Under the pieces are notes generated by a model. The model made no database searches and had not been told where the DNA came from. It worked only from the letters and a program-made list of their open reading frames with translations. Of a stretch of 64,000 bases of DNA, positions 1-62,094 are shown piece by piece. The position numbers and the translations under genes are program-made. Within the stretch, counting starts at the first letter, position 1. Every line of letters begins with the position of its first letter. This stretch comes from Leptasterias polaris (lineage: Eukaryota; Echinodermata; Asteroidea; Forcipulatida; Asteriidae): the NCBI GenBank assembly GCA_037783415.1, contig JAZGTN010000119.1, forward strand, positions 4,224,001-4,288,000. The letters are read 5' to 3'.

Positions 1-457
1 TGGAAAGTTGAACTATTTATAGGCCTACTAAAAATTTAACATCTAAAAAGAAAAAGGATAATTTTACATCTGACTGCCATTACTGTCTATGGGATTTTTC
101 CCTTTAAAGGATGTTGGAATTTATTTCCCTGTTATTCATCTCGTGTAAATTGGAGCTAAAACGATAGACACCGCGGCCTGGTAAGAAAATCCAAACGGAT
201 GATTTCATCGCCCCACCGTGCTCTCTCCCAAATGAACTATAAAAAGTTGGGGTTTTTGTTGTTGTTTTGGGGTTTTTGTGGGAGTGTTTACTCGGAGTGG
301 CTGTTCTTCTCTAAATACATTCTGTCAACCTTTCTAAACAGGTAAGGATTGTAATTGCCCTAATTTATGGGAGATAATGTGGCATTTGAATACACAAATT
401 AAATAGTACGCGATTGTGAGTAAGTTTTTTCGTTACAAATTAATGTTTCTTCACCAG
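1..457. other. no recognised gene (probable intron)
   Basis: AT-rich sequence with no exon I can support. It lies upstream of the first recognisable TSP1 exon, whose acceptor is at 456-457, so it is most likely intron of the same gene. A GT-AAG-like site near 181-186 has no open frame before it. Confidence 0.5.
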
Positions 458-29219
<28,762 letters not shown>

Positions 29220-31002
29220 GAAACTTATTTCAAGAAAGAATAACCAAAACGGATCACAGACTGTGAAACAGCTATTTGTTGTAATTTAACTAAATATAGG
29301 ATTCCACAAAGTGAGTTTCTTTTTTGAAAAGATTCAAGATTGATTTATTTATTGTATTTATCATTATTTTACTCATGCAATAAAAATATAAATGAAAAAC
29401 ATTTCATGGCTTGCACAGATTGTTTAATTCTTCAGAGACCGCAAGCGCCTTCAACCAAAACGCCGCAAGATTTGACCTTATACTACTCAACCAAAAAGGT
29501 CAAAGTAAAGGTTATGGCATGAATTAACATTACCCCGTCAGTTCCAATACCATGACTTGGACTTTGGCTTCGTCCAAAGTTCCGTTCCAAGAGTTTACGT
29601 TATCAACATTATTGACGGTACCCAAGCTGTGGTTTTGAAAAGGCCATAGTAAAAACTGTTTTCTTTTTTGTCCCCAAAAATTGAAAATATTAGCCATGTC
29701 TAGTCATGTAGTGATTATTTATACCATGCTTGCTATGTGGTAGAGGGTGTCCCCCCCAAAAATGTTCACATACTTTAACTATTTTCGTCAGAACTCCTCC
29801 TCTGAAGAATTCCTGAGATTCACAGAATAGGGGGGGGGGGGGTGCACCATGTGATGATTATACAAAAATAAATGGTGTCTAACCTGTTAATATTAAAAAT
29901 CAAAGAGTCGGTATGTAACACAATGTGTAATTACTAATATATAATAAAGCGCCAACAAAAAACTTGGAAGTGTTCGAAAAAAAGGCACATATTAATGAAA
30001 AGACTGAATATTTTTTGACATAAATTGTAATTTGTTAGAACGGTATTAATGTGATCAAGTTTGGTATATCATTTAATGATATATCGATTCTGAATGATGA
30101 ATTTCAGTTTTGCTTTCACCGAAGCTAACAATATGAATTGAGTTTTGCCGTCAGTCACCAGGCAAGGTTGTTGGTCTTGTGCATAAGAAATCTATTCTAG
30201 GTGTTTTATGTTGGGGGAACAAAAATCCAGGAGAAAAAACAGTTATAATTTATATAAAAAAATGAACTAACAGGCAGTGACTATTTAAAACTGAGCTTTG
30301 AAACCTCTCAGACCAGTGTGAGATTTTTCCTGCGACTAGTGTAGTATCTTGCCTGTCTGGAAATGCCCTGCAAGGTCACTCTTTTGTAAAACGAGGTCAT
30401 ATGGTCTAAAACCATCAGTAAAATAATGAATGTTCTCAACTTTATATCTGGAATGAATGGAATCCAGAATGAAGTACCTAGAATAAATCAGCTGAAAACT
30501 TACTGGATTAAGTTTACATCAATACGTACTACTGATGAATCTGTTTCCCTTTAAACTGCAAGTGAAAATTAACCAGTTATATGAATCCACAATTGAACAC
30601 AACTTGGGAGTACTTTCAAATCTTTTAAACAATTTGTCTTTTGTTTTCAATAATAAAAAAATAAAATTCTCAAGGGAAAAACCTGTACCTTGATTTCTTA
30701 TTTCAGTCCTTTTAGAGTTTAAACAGTAACCTTGTATCGCATAATTTCCATAAATTTTACTAAAACTGACCATGGCCTCCATTGCCCCTTCAGAAGTTTC
30801 CTATTTAAACATTTTCCAATACGGCCTTGCCATGTAATTAGTTAGTCATTAAGTGCTACCACTATCTCAATTGTTTTATCAACCAGACTAACACAGCTAT
30901 TTTTTTATTGCCTCTCAAAGATTAAATTCCACACCTGGTATTTGTAAATGTTTGCGACAATTTTGAAAAGTTGTTACAACCAACACTGGACTGTTTCACC
31001 GT
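29220..31002. other. intergenic: CUB gene 3' UTR and spacer
   Basis: Tail-to-tail spacer between the CUB gene and ethanolamine kinase. AT-rich, with a G run (29829-29842). No further exon or RNA gene recognised. Confidence 0.6.
29379..29384 (+). terminator. probable polyadenylation signal of the CUB gene
   Basis: AATAAA lies 160 bp after the stop codon, in AT-rich sequence with no competing exon. Confidence 0.55.
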
Positions 31003-31008
31003 TTTATT
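31003..31008 (-). terminator. probable polyadenylation signal of the ethanolamine kinase gene
   Basis: AATAAA on the minus strand, 52 bp past the TAA stop at 31060-31062. Confidence 0.6.
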
Positions 31009-31059
31009 TTTGGGGGATGGGGGTCCTAGGTTGGGGTATCCTTTGAAGAAATTCAATTC

Positions 31060-34000
31060 TTACTCCGGTAGTTTAAGCGCCAAGAACTTGTCTTTCCTAT
31101 TGAAGTATTCATCAAGGCGAAGCTTTCCATAGCTGCAAAAACGGAAGTGAAAATACAGTTAGAATTACAAAACCAAGGTATCCTTCCATTTACTCCTGGA
31201 TGATGAGAAGCAATTATTGTCAAGTGTCTTGCTCAAAGACACAAAGTTAGAGTCTTGCTTAAAGTCTCCGGGGTTAAGATCCACACTCTGATGACTTTGC
31301 CACTAGACCACCATTTAAGATTTATATCTAGGCCTTGTACGAATCAAGCCTCTTTGGCTACCACCATGGCTTCTATTGGCCTGGGTGCCCCTTCAAAAGT
31401 TTCCCCTTGACTTTAAGATTCTCCAATGGAAGTGCCCTTTGCAAAACAAATGGCCTTGCCCGTTGGCTGCAGCCACAGCCACAACATTGAAGAATGTGCC
31501 TTATCAGCCAAAGCCGTCAATTGGCCACGGCACCATGTGTCAAAGTACAGGACATTCTTAGCAACTGCTGTAGCCGTCTATTCAAAAACAGCCTTATATT
31601 TCTTCATACTTACCCTAAGAAGTCAAAGTCTATGGTTGAGTAGTGAGATTGGATTAATCCCCATAGCCCCCAGAATAGATGGGTCGCCTGGCAAGACAGA
31701 ACAAAATGCACATATATGTGATTCGAACCAGTAACACCTTTAGAAATATTCTTTTTCATCTGGGAAGTAATGCCTGGTATCTTCATGTTCTTCCTTTTTC
31801 AAACAGTGGACTTAATTGCATCATGCATAAAGCAGTAGTGCTGCTGACTGCCCCAGGCAAATTAACTGCTCATCAATTAAGTTTAAAGACACAAGTAATT
31901 CAATGTAAACACACCCATTCTTTAAATGGAGTACTCTCAAACTTGTGGCAAACTTGAGAAGAGTCCTAACAATGTGATAAGGATAGATACATGAACATCT
32001 TACCAGGGCAAATTTGTTGACTTTGACATATAACATCTCAACGTCCCGCTCAGTTACTTCATCTGGAATGTTGTTAGCTTCCCTCCAAGCGACCAGATAA
32101 GCTCTCAGCCACTTCAGTTGGAGGTCTTTATCTGGGTACAGGCTGTAGTCAACCTCCTCAACGCCAGCAAATTCTGCAAAATGATTTCCTATGTCGTAGG
32201 CTTGGTAGTTGAAGCCAGCATATTCATAATCTATAAATTTCACTGTACCTGCAAGGGAGGGGAAAAAGAAGTTTTGATAAAATACAAAACGTTTATTTGT
32301 CTATTTAATCTGGTTGTGAAGCCAAGAGTTATCAGAAAAGCAAACTTAATCACTTTACTAGCCAAGAACCCCCATGGAGAGAAGACAGGGAAGGAAGTTT
32401 CAGATGTGGGAAGAAAACCCCAGAGAATTATTCCAGGGAAAACACACATAATCAGGTAGGGACTGAAAACCCAATCCATATAGTGCCCCAGACAGGATTT
32501 GAACCGAGGTCCTAGAAATGGAAGGCGAGGAAAGATACCAGTACGCCAAACCGACTGCCAAATTTTACATTGACTGTGATAAACAATGTAGCCTCTCTTC
32601 AGATAAAGAAAAGTTCAACTCACCTTTATTTTCATTTAAAATAATGTTGGCAAGCAGTCCGTCGTTATGGCAGAAAACGACCGGTGTGTCGAGACAAAGG
32701 AGTGCGCTCTTCAGTTGACTGACCTCCTCGTGGAGCTGGGATTGAGGAACAATGCCACGGACATATCTGTACCAAATAATGAGATTAAGTTCAGGAAAAT
32801 TCTGACACATCTAAATCACAATACAAAATGTAAATAACCGCAGTCATAGCTCCTTTGAGCATTTTGGTGTGGTGCTATGTTCTAGGGCTTGAATTGACTG
32901 AAAGTCAACATTTGAAAAAGAAGCACAAGATTGCCGGACCTGTCCAGTCATGAGTTTTATACTGGCCCGATGCTATAACCACTGGCCTTGGGCCTGTGAT
33001 CCAGTGTACAGTTCGAGCCCTAGATGCACCTGTCCATCCAATGTAGGCAGGGCTTAATTGATTGATCTGTCGATAAACAAGACACTAAAACAAAGTCTTA
33101 CCTCTCCTGTTTATTTACATCCTCAAACTTTTCGGGCAGAATAGATAGATATCTCTCCATTGTTGTAAACAGGCAAGGAGGTGGAACAGCGCCCTCTTGT
33201 GGCTTGACGCAGTGCATTTTTACCATCTCTTTGACCACAAGCCTGTAAGAAATAATATCATTCATGGAAACAGTTTACAGATCTTCAAAAAATTTAAAGG
33301 CACCAAGTGGATTTATCACGGCAAAACCAAAACGGTAAGGGTCTGCCATCAATGCTGCTGGTCGGTTGTGGTATCTTTCCTCACTTTCCACCTCTGGGAC
33401 CCCGGTTCGAATCCCGCTGGGGGCACTATGTTTATGTGGATTGGGTTTTCAGTACCTATCTACCTGATTTTGTAATAATTCTCCGGGGTTTTCCCTCCCA
33501 TATCTATCACTGAAACTTCCTTCCTTGTCTTCTTTCCATTTGGGTTCTTGGCTATACAATGAATAAGTTCACTTTTCAGTTTTCTGAAAATTCTTGGCTT
33601 CAAAACCAAAATGAATAAATTCAATGAAAATGAAATGAAATGAAAACTCACCTGTAGATACCTTCCTCTCGGACCATTTTGGTATTGAGAATTTTTCCTG
33701 GTAAATACTCGTAGCAGAGACCGTTGTTACACGCTGCATACAGTTGAGGTCCACAACCAGCTTGATGAAGAAGGATAAACGTCTCGATTTCTGCCGCTCG
33801 ATTGACGAGTAACTCCGACTTCTTCCCGTAGAGTCGGACGAGGACCATGTTGGTTTTGTCTTCCGGGAGGTAGCCCCCAATAAGTTTGTTTGAGATTCCG
33901 TCTGTAAAAACCTAGTTAAAGGAACAACAAAATTTCATTCATTACGAAATCAAATGCTAAAATTATAGTATCAAATGAGATTATTCAAAAGTGGCAGCCG

Positions 34001-34425
34001 GATGCAAACATTTTTCAAAACAATCTAAGCGTTTTGATTAAACAAAAAAGTGGGTTTAAATCTACGTTTAATAATTAATTTAATAATTTAATCTGTTATT
34101 TATCCAAGCAAACAACAAGTGAAGTACCCACGTCACACTACTACACTACTAATGTAGTGACTAGGGCCAGCCCTAGCCCCACTTGTTTTTGTGTGGCCAA
34201 GCAAACAAGTAGGGCTAGGGCCGGCATATTTTCATTCCTCCATCCATTGGATTGCTAGGCCAACGCCAAAGAATAGATTTTACGACCGGTAGTTTTTACC
34301 TTGAACTTTATGTCTTTCTGGTTCCATACTGGTTTAACTGTTTCCAACAGTTTCAGAGCACCTTCCTCCAATTTGTTCTCATCTAGAGTCAGGTCAATTC
34401 GTAATACATTACTAGTAGATGCCAT
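31060..34425 (-). CDS. ETNK1: ethanolamine kinase
   Basis: Seven exons give 353 residues: 34300-34425, 33652-33911, 33102-33242, 32624-32766, 32004-32248, 31614-31687 and 31060-31132. All phases close. The enzyme phosphorylates ethanolamine with ATP, the first step of the CDP-ethanolamine route to phosphatidylethanolamine, in the cytosol. Visible motifs are the nucleotide-loop region DGISNKLIGG (about 46-55), the catalytic Brenner motif CHNDGLLANI (H209, N210, D211), the metal-binding FIDYEYAG (D230, E232) with YDIGNHFAE, and a tail with HLFWGLWGLIQ and STIDFDFLGY. Length is close to vertebrate ETNK1 and ETNK2; which paralogue it matches best cannot be told here. The frame stays open upstream of the ATG to a possible acceptor near 34442, so an N-terminal extension is possible. 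Confidence 0.93.
32290..32545 (-). mobile_element. tRNA-derived SINE, family C
   Basis: Minus-strand copy matching the body of 33350-33645 (GGAAGAAAACCCCAGAGAAT as read on +) and the head (GATTTGAACCGAGGTCC). It lies in ethanolamine kinase intron 4. Confidence 0.72.
33350..33645 (+). mobile_element. tRNA-derived SINE, family C
   Basis: Box-B-like GGTTCGAATCCCGC, a body with GGGGTTTTCCCTCCCATATC and a tail of ATGAA repeats (33610-33645). It lies antisense in ethanolamine kinase intron 2. Confidence 0.75.
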
Positions 34426-34915
34426 TCTGCCAAAAACTCTTGCTAAAGAAAGACAAAATTGCTGTAAAAAAAACTCTAAATATTATGACTGTGCTGTGTT
34501 TACTATATTTTTTCGGCGGTGGGCGGGCGGGCGGGCGGGTGGGCGGGCGAAATCACTAGGCACCAATCAGAGTATACGTATGACTGTTTTGCAAAACGTC
34601 CAGGTACCAGATTGTAATTTGTATAGACTTATCTCAAGGCTGTCAGAGTATTTTAGTCACTACGTACACTAAATGAGTAACTTTTTTTTAAAATTGATTT
34701 CTAAATACAATTAAGTGGACCTTTAAAAGTTTAGTTTTACATATTTTTTCATCAGTTGCCAGCTACAAAAATGTCTTCAATAGTTTGGATTTACAGAAGT
34801 TGCTTGGCCTCTTCAACGATCACGATCGTCGTGCATGTTCGCTCATCCCCATATCTTTTTGATTGCAGTTTCAATCAAAACACCTGGGAACGACACAGTT
34901 TGAGTAACTTCCAAG
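34426..34915. promoter_or_regulatory. divergent promoter region, ETNK1 (-) / CTR9 (+)
   Basis: The two start codons are 490 bp apart and point away from each other. The spacer holds a GGGCGG-type tract at about 34512-34550 with at least six GGGC/GGGT blocks, suitable for Sp/KLF factors and for a G-quadruplex. No clear TATA box was found. Promoter function is inferred from geometry. Confidence 0.55.
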
Positions 34916-55891
<20,976 letters not shown>

Positions 55892-55978
55892 ATGCTTGTA
55901 TTCTTTAATTAACTTTCTTTGTGTAGTTGTATCATCACCTTTGTTTCTTAATGTGCACTTTAATGTACAAGATTGGCA

Positions 55979-55984
55979 ATTAAA
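55979..55984 (+). terminator. possible polyadenylation signal of CTR9
   Basis: The variant ATTAAA lies 88 bp after the stop. No AATAAA is seen closer. Confidence 0.35.
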
Positions 55985-56010
55985 ATGAATGGCATACAAC
56001 CAAGTTGAAT

Positions 56011-56221
56011 GAATTCCTCAGACCAAAGAGACAGTTGCTATGTCAAATGGTTCAGGGCAAGCTTTTGTCTAGCAACCTCCAGATGAGCAAACCCTGGTAC
56101 CATTGCGCCATACACATTCATTCAGAGTTGTGTTTGGGTGTTCACCGTCTCTTAACGTCACTACTGAAAGCTTGCCCTGAATCATGTGACATAGCAACTG
56201 TCTTATTAGTCTGGGGAATTC
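56011..56221. mobile_element. inverted-repeat (MITE-like) element
   Basis: Arms of about 55 bp: GAATTCCTCAGACCA...CAGGGCAAGCTTTT against AAAGCTTGCCCTGA...TCTGGGGAATTC, separated by about 100 bp. It lies just downstream of CTR9. Confidence 0.68.
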
Positions 56222-56932
56222 AAACTTAAGCGATACCTTGTCACTAGGCAAGTCGGTGTACCAGACTTTATTTAAATCTAACTCACCAATGGCTAAATGC
56301 TTGAAGTGACTTGATTCTAATTCCATAAGAACACAGTTTGGCATCTATCGAACAATACACAATTTCTGTTAATATTTCTGCTTCATTTATTACATTTACA
56401 TAAACCGAGTACAGAAGTTCAATCAATTTTAATTTACAGTGAGTTTATTTTGTTAAATGGTATAACACATTTTGCTTTTTGGAATAATTTAAGTTTTAAA
56501 AACAAAATGTTTGCATTACCTTCCTTAAGAAGCATGGTGAGGTACCACTGTAACGTACACAATACCGTACTAGCTGATAACCAGAATAAACATTGTCTTT
56601 TATATACAGCTTTTGTCAAAAAGTGGTTTAAGTTAGTAATACTGTTGGCGTTAGTTTTTCGGAGGGGGTTTCTTACTAACCCATTTACTCTGACCCTTAC
56701 TGGTTGAGTGGAAGTACATGAAAATAAGGGAGGGAGCCTAATCATCCTGAGAAGCTGAAATGCGGCTACAACGGGTTTAAGCCACATTGACCACGGTGCA
56801 TAGGCAGAGATTGATAACCAGTGTCACCAGAGGCCAGCACTAGCCACTTGTGCTACCCTCTATGGTCTCTGGTTAAATATTGATCCTCGAGTCACAGTGT
56901 TGCCACCTTTACATTTCTCCCTTTAGTGGCAT

Positions 56933-57240
56933 GTCGTTGCCGAGCGGTCTAGTTCACCGGACCCAAGCTCTGGTGTTGTTAGCAGCAAAGTGTGGGTTAG
57001 AATCCCGGTCATGACGCATGTGCCCTTGAGCACTTAACCATAATTGCTTCATAACAAGTTAGGAAGGTAGTGCGCTCTACCAGCCAGTGGATGATACCCA
57101 TGTCTCCATCCTATACAGACTGTGAAGGGGTAACCCTGTTTCAGCCCTGAAGTAGGTGGCAACGTGCCCCTGGCAGTTGATTTGTGTCGACAGCCCAAAT
57201 CGTGTAGCCCTCACCTTGAAGTTAGGCAATTTCTTTTAAA
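56933..57240 (+). mobile_element. tRNA-derived SINE, family B-like
   Basis: Head with GTTGCCGAGCGG and GTTAGAATCCCGGTCATGAC. The body differs from other copies (GTGCGCTCTACCAGCCAGTGG), suggesting a subfamily. Confidence 0.7.
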
Positions 57241-58589
57241 AAAATAGCCGGGTCCCTTTTATGTAAAAATAAATATCGGTAGCAAAGTCTGCTACAGTAT
57301 ATGGGAGACATGAAAAAGATGCTGGCATTATGGTGAGTGGTGAGGCACAGAAGTTTGACATACAAAATTCCAGAAATCTGGAAAAATTACAAGCATTTTG
57401 TTTTTTTGAAGATATAGCAATTACTGATTAAAAAGCACATTTGTAACTTACTTTTAAAAATATAAATGCATTTACCTTTAACCTTACAAATTTTGAATAC
57501 TTTTTTTTGTTTTTTTGTAGGAATTGGTTGCAACATAGAAAACATTTATAATTTATTACTTTTCAAAAAGTATACATATTATCCTGATAAATATTAAACC
57601 TTTGGTTTTTTTTTTTTTTATAGTGAAGCCAGGCTAATACTCCTGCATCAACTGAATATTATATTACAATTTTTACATATATGCAGACATTTTAAACATT
57701 TATCAGACCCCAACACAAGGACTTCTTTTTGTTTTTCCATTATTTTGACTCAGTCCCTCCCTAATTGCTTTTGAACGTAAAACAAAATCCAAGAACATAA
57801 GTTTGTCAAAAGACCAGGTTCATACGTCTTGTTAAAATTCTTGGTTTCAACAAGTAGACTTCTCATGCATGTGTGTCAGGCCAATTTCATAATGCTGCTT
57901 AACGATAAGCAAATTTTCATGCTTACTGCAGACAAATTTGCTTTGGCATAAGAATATTTCACACATTAGCAAGAAAATTTGGTGGCCAGCTTACGGTTAG
58001 CAGCGCTATGTAATTGAAACTTCGCAAGTGAGCACAAAATTGGCCGTTATAAAGCTCTATGAAATTGGGCCAGGGTCATACTTTGGCATTGACCCAAAAA
58101 ATAAATTATGTCATTTTTATCCAAAAAGCCTACTTGTTAGACGCATGCACCCTCCTTCTGTATCAAATCTCTGCACGCCTGCCGGAACTGGCCTGCTTTG
58201 ATCATGACCACATAGCCCCTTTGAGTGTATGCGTTCAGAATTGAAAGTTAGATTACATCATTGAGGAGAGACTAATCCTCTCACATTAAAACTGCATCAA
58301 CAATTTAAACATTATTTCTACTAGTAGATATCACACACATTTGTTTCTCAAATAAAGTACAAGTGCCAGCAACAATGACCAACACAGATACTGGCATAAA
58401 ATCAGGTCCCAAATTCATAGAGCTGCTTAAGCAGCAAATATGGCTCAATAATTTTCTGCTAAGCAGGATACCAGTCATCCACAGACAGTATATGTAGAAT
58501 GTTTTAATGGGGTGGCTGGTAACCTTATTCTGATAAGCATAATTTTGTTATGCTTAGCTCCTATTTGTGCTTAAGGCAAAGTAAACCTT

Positions 58590-58935
58590 TGGATTGTTTA
58601 GATCCTATGTTAATGTAGGTATATACAATCAAACTAACCTGTGAAAATTTTACTTCAAAATGTGGTCGCGTTTTTGAGATATCGCTGAAAATCCGGAGCG
58701 AATATGTCCATGCAGGAAGAATAATTCCACGATAGGAATACACAATCTGAGAAACATTTCTGAGATTCAAATTTTGGGGCAGAAAAACTGATATCTTTTT
58801 TCATAACCTCATAACTTTGAAGTCAATGATTCTCAAAATGCTTTATCAAAAGCTGCCTGTACTTCTAAACAAGAAAGGTTTTTATTGCGATTAATTTTAA
58901 GAGTGATTACCAAATGTATACTTTCCCTTTAAACC
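58590..58935 (-). repeat. dispersed 350-bp repeat, copy 2
   Basis: Reverse-oriented partner of 9586-9930 (ATTCTCAAAATGCTTTATCA, GAGATATCGCTGAAAATCC, TTTGGTAATC on the minus strand). Confidence 0.72.
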
Positions 58936-59033
58936 AGCTCTATGAAACCTGGCCCACTGTCCTGTGATTGGACAAAGAACCCATAAGAAAGCACCATACA
59001 ATTTTTTTTTCAGACAGAGTTTATATCAATGAG

Positions 59034-59135
59034 AAAATAGAATTAGCTGTTGCAAACTGCTTACCAACCAAAAGGACCTGTGGTATAAATGCAAAAAATA
59101 AGTTAGTGACCTGACGTTTCGACCCTAGCAGAGTC
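59034..59135 (+). repeat. dispersed repeat, copy 2
   Basis: Second copy of the repeat at 42722-42862, in the CTR9-BMAL1 intergenic region. Confidence 0.75.
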
Positions 59136-59686
59136 AAGTTTATATCACACACGATTATATCGGCACTTTTTGTTATATGAAGCACCTAGAAACCTAGAAC
59201 AGTTTCCGATCCTGAACTTCTCATTTATCATTAAACTGTTTCTAGCATGACAGGAAATACATGCGGCGAATACACAGAATTACTAAGCAGAACCAAAGTC
59301 AAATATGCTAAGCAGAAACTGTTTACCACCCAAAATGCCATGCCATGTAGTACTGTCACTGGTTCCCTGTATTTCATGCTATTAGCGAAAAATCCCTGCT
59401 TAGCAAATAAATTCCTGCTTAGCATTATCCCTGCTTACAAAATTATGTGCTTAACAAGGTGACATAAATGCAGAATTCTGTGCAATGAGACTGTACACTG
59501 ATGTTTCCACATAAATTCACCGTAACCACTTCATGTAGGACGACATCTTTATCCGCATATTATTTTGGGGCAGACGTATGGTGGATATTTTTAAACACCT
59601 GGACAACTTCAAATTTTCCTAAATTTTTTGCTGACAGCTTTAAGTCTAAAGTTTGTATCAACCTGGGCTTTCTATTGTGTAGCATG

Positions 59687-60396
59687 TGTAATAGGTGTAG
59701 AAAAACCTTTGTCCTATAGGTGACCAAGTGTCTAGGTTAGAGTTTTATTACCCTTCCACTGTTTATACTTCCCCCTAAGCTCTTCTAGCACCCCCTTAGT
59801 TAATTTCTTAGGAATCCTTTGTAATAAACAATGAACCCTCTTGCATAATCCTTGGTAGTGTGGTTAGTCACCCCTGTAATTGACTTCAGATAGCAGCCTG
59901 GCAGCACAAGGGGAACACTCCACACTTATGTGTTCTCCCATCACAAGCTTTGATTTTTACTTCATATGTTCAAGATTTGCCTGTTTCAAGTATTTACTGC
60001 TATGGACTCGGTTTTAAAGCCATTTTGATTTTAATTTTGTAACCTTCTTTGGCACTGTGTTTGGTTGTTTTTAGTGGTTTCTATAAATTCTTTTTTTCTT
60101 CAAGTATTCTGGGTTTAGTTCAATAGTTTCTATGGTCTTGGTTTAGAGTTTACTTGGTTTATTGATGTACTTCGATCACTGGTTTTGCTTTTGGTCATCG
60201 CCTTATAATCAATAAAGTTATTTTTTATTTTTTGCTTGTTGAGAAACCTACATTTTGAGTCCCTGTCCTACTTTTTGCATTTCCTCGCGTCTTAACCCTA
60301 TTCGATCCCTAGATTAGTTGAGTTTTTCTGAAGTGAGTTTCCCCAGTGTTTAGTTTTATTTAGTTTTATTCAAGTGATCCATTTTTCCGGGTTACA
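59687..60396 (+). repeat. 5' LTR
   Basis: 710 bp with TG...CA ends. Near-identical to 61406-62094 over its full length. It carries an AATAAA-containing segment (ATCAATAAAG) at about 60208, which may serve as the element's polyadenylation signal. Confidence 0.88.
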
Positions 60397-60508
60397 TTGT
60401 TTTGGTGGAAAATCCGGGTAGGGTTTATGTTCCTTTAGAACTTAGCCAGGTTTTGTGAAAAGTAGGGACGGTCATTAGTTTTAGGGTTACGAACACAGTG
60501 CCAGAGTT

Positions 60509-61306
60509 TTGGAAGCATTTTATTTCACTATGGTTGAAGGGCCGAGTTCCACAATTTTGCCAGACGGGACGCCATACATCTCTCCTCCCCCTGGATTTGG
60601 TTGTTTCGATGAAATTCTTCAACCAGTGGTTAAGCCATTATTGACCACCCTTCAGATGTGTGGTTTTGACCCACAACCAGCAGAAAGACCCTCAGTTCCG
60701 TCGATGGAGGAGCCTGCTAAGGAGAGGAGCTTGCTAGAGACGGTGAAGGATCTCCTTGGAGACATTGTTGCACAGCAGCAACGACAAGGAGAACTGTTGC
60801 TGAGACTGCAGATGCAGATGGATGGTCGTCAGCGCCAGAGGAGAAGTTCTGTTTGGTGCAGTAAAGTACCCCGAAGTTGCCAGAGGCAATGGCGAGAGTT
60901 TGATGGCCAATCCACACCAACAACAGTTTATTATAGTCCGTCATCGTTTCAGCAGGTAGATTCGACCCCAGCAGTAGAGGACGCAATCCTGCCAACTCCT
61001 CCCCCTGACGTGAAGTCAGCCCAACTTACAGACAAAGTCATCTCCAGAGTCGTGAAATTGAAATCTTCTGCAGAAAGAAAGCCTAGCCCTCATCAGCTGA
61101 AAAGGGAGCCAGGAGCACTGAAGAGGCTGGTGCGTGTATGGGAGAGCCTGATCGTGAAGGATGGGTTGCTTTACTATAAGCAGACCGACAGTGGAGATAA
61201 CACTCAGTACCTAGAAGTTTTGCCCAAGTCATTGAGGAAGTTTCACACAATATTATGGGGTTTCGGGAGATTATGCGGTTTGCCCGACAAAGTTATTTTT
61301 GTATAG
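60509..61306 (+). CDS. gag/pol remnant fusion ORF of the LTR element
   Basis: 265 residues. The N-terminal two thirds look like a gag-type polypeptide: proline-rich start, a Q/R-rich amphipathic helix at about 75-110, then a P/S linker. The last 50 residues (RVWESLIVKDGLLYYKQ, LEVLPKSLRKFH) resemble the segment just before the integrase zinc finger in Ty3/gypsy polyproteins. The frame stops soon after. No protease, reverse transcriptase or RNase H is present, so an internal deletion joined gag to the start of integrase. Annotated as a remnant. Confidence 0.7.
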   Translation: MEAFYFTMVEGPSSTILPDGTPYISPPPGFGCFDEILQPVVKPLLTTLQMCGFDPQPAERPSVPSMEEPAKERSLLETVKDLLGDIVAQQQRQGELLLRLQMQMDGRQRQRRSSVWCSKVPRSCQRQWREFDGQSTPTTVYYSPSSFQQVDSTPAVEDAILPTPPPDVKSAQLTDKVISRVVKLKSSAERKPSPHQLKREPGALKRLVRVWESLIVKDGLLYYKQTDSGDNTQYLEVLPKSLRKFHTILWGFGRLCGLPDKVIFV

Positions 61307-61405
61307 TTGATTTCTTTTTAAATTTTTGCTGTAAATTCATTGTAGTTTTCATTTTTGTACTTTTTAACATTGTTGAGGACAACAGTGGGTTTAAGTAGTG
61401 GCGAG

Positions 61406-62094
61406 TGTAATAGGTGTAGAAAAACCTTTGTCCTATAGGTGACCAAGTGTCTAGGTTAGAGTTTTATTACCCTTCCACTGTTTATACTTCCCCCTAAGCT
61501 CTTCTAGCACCCCCTTAGTTAATTTCTTAGGAATCCTTTGTAATAAACAATGAACCCTCTTGCATAATCCTTGGTAGTGTGGTTAGTCACCCCTGTAATT
61601 GACTTCAGATAGCAGCCTGGCAGCACAAGGGGAACACTCCACACTTATGTGTTCTCCCATCACAAGCTTTGATTTTTACTTCATATGTTCAAGATTTGCC
61701 TGTTTCAAGTATTTACTGCTATGGACTCGGTTTTAAAGCCATTTTGATTTTAATTTTGTAACCTTCTTTGGCTTGGTTGTTTTTAGTGGTTTCTATAAAT
61801 TCTTTTTTTCTTCAAGTATTCTGGCGGGTTTAGTTCAATAGTTTCTATGGTCTTGGTTTAGAGTTTACTTGGTTTATTGATGTACTTCGATCACTGGTTT
61901 TGCTTTTGGTCATCGCCTTATAATCAATAAAGTTATTTTTTATTTTTTGCTTGTTGAGAAACCTACATTTTGAGTCCCTGTCCTACTTTTTGCATTTCCT
62001 TGCGTCTTAACCCTATTCGATCCCTAGATTAGTTGAGTTTTTCTGAAGTGAGTGTGTTTAGTTTTATTCAAGTGATCCATTTTTCAGGGCTACA
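61406..62094 (+). repeat. 3' LTR
   Basis: 689 bp, the second copy of the LTR. Relative to the 5' LTR it lacks a short CACTGTGT stretch near 61771 and about 20 bp near 62053, and has a few substitutions. Confidence 0.88.

Larger units (their letters stand above)
55985..59682. other. CTR9-LTR element spacer
   Basis: Holds the inverted-repeat element at 56011-56221, a SINE at 56933-57240 and dispersed repeats at 57880-58080, 58590-58935 and 59034-59135. The rest could be long BMAL1 3' UTR on the minus strand, but no signal proves that. Confidence 0.5.
59687..62094 (+). mobile_element. Ty3/gypsy-like LTR retrotransposon, internally deleted
   Basis: Two direct repeats of 710 and 689 bp (59687-60396, 61406-62094) both begin TGTAAT and end TACA. 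They flank about 1 kb. The four bases CATG occur on both outer sides (59683-59686 and 62095-62098) as a target-site duplication. A primer-binding-site candidate begins TGGTGG at 60403, and a purine-rich stretch precedes the 3' LTR. The only ORF is a 265-residue fusion, so the element is non-autonomous. The LTRs differ by several indels and substitutions, implying some age. Confidence 0.88.
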
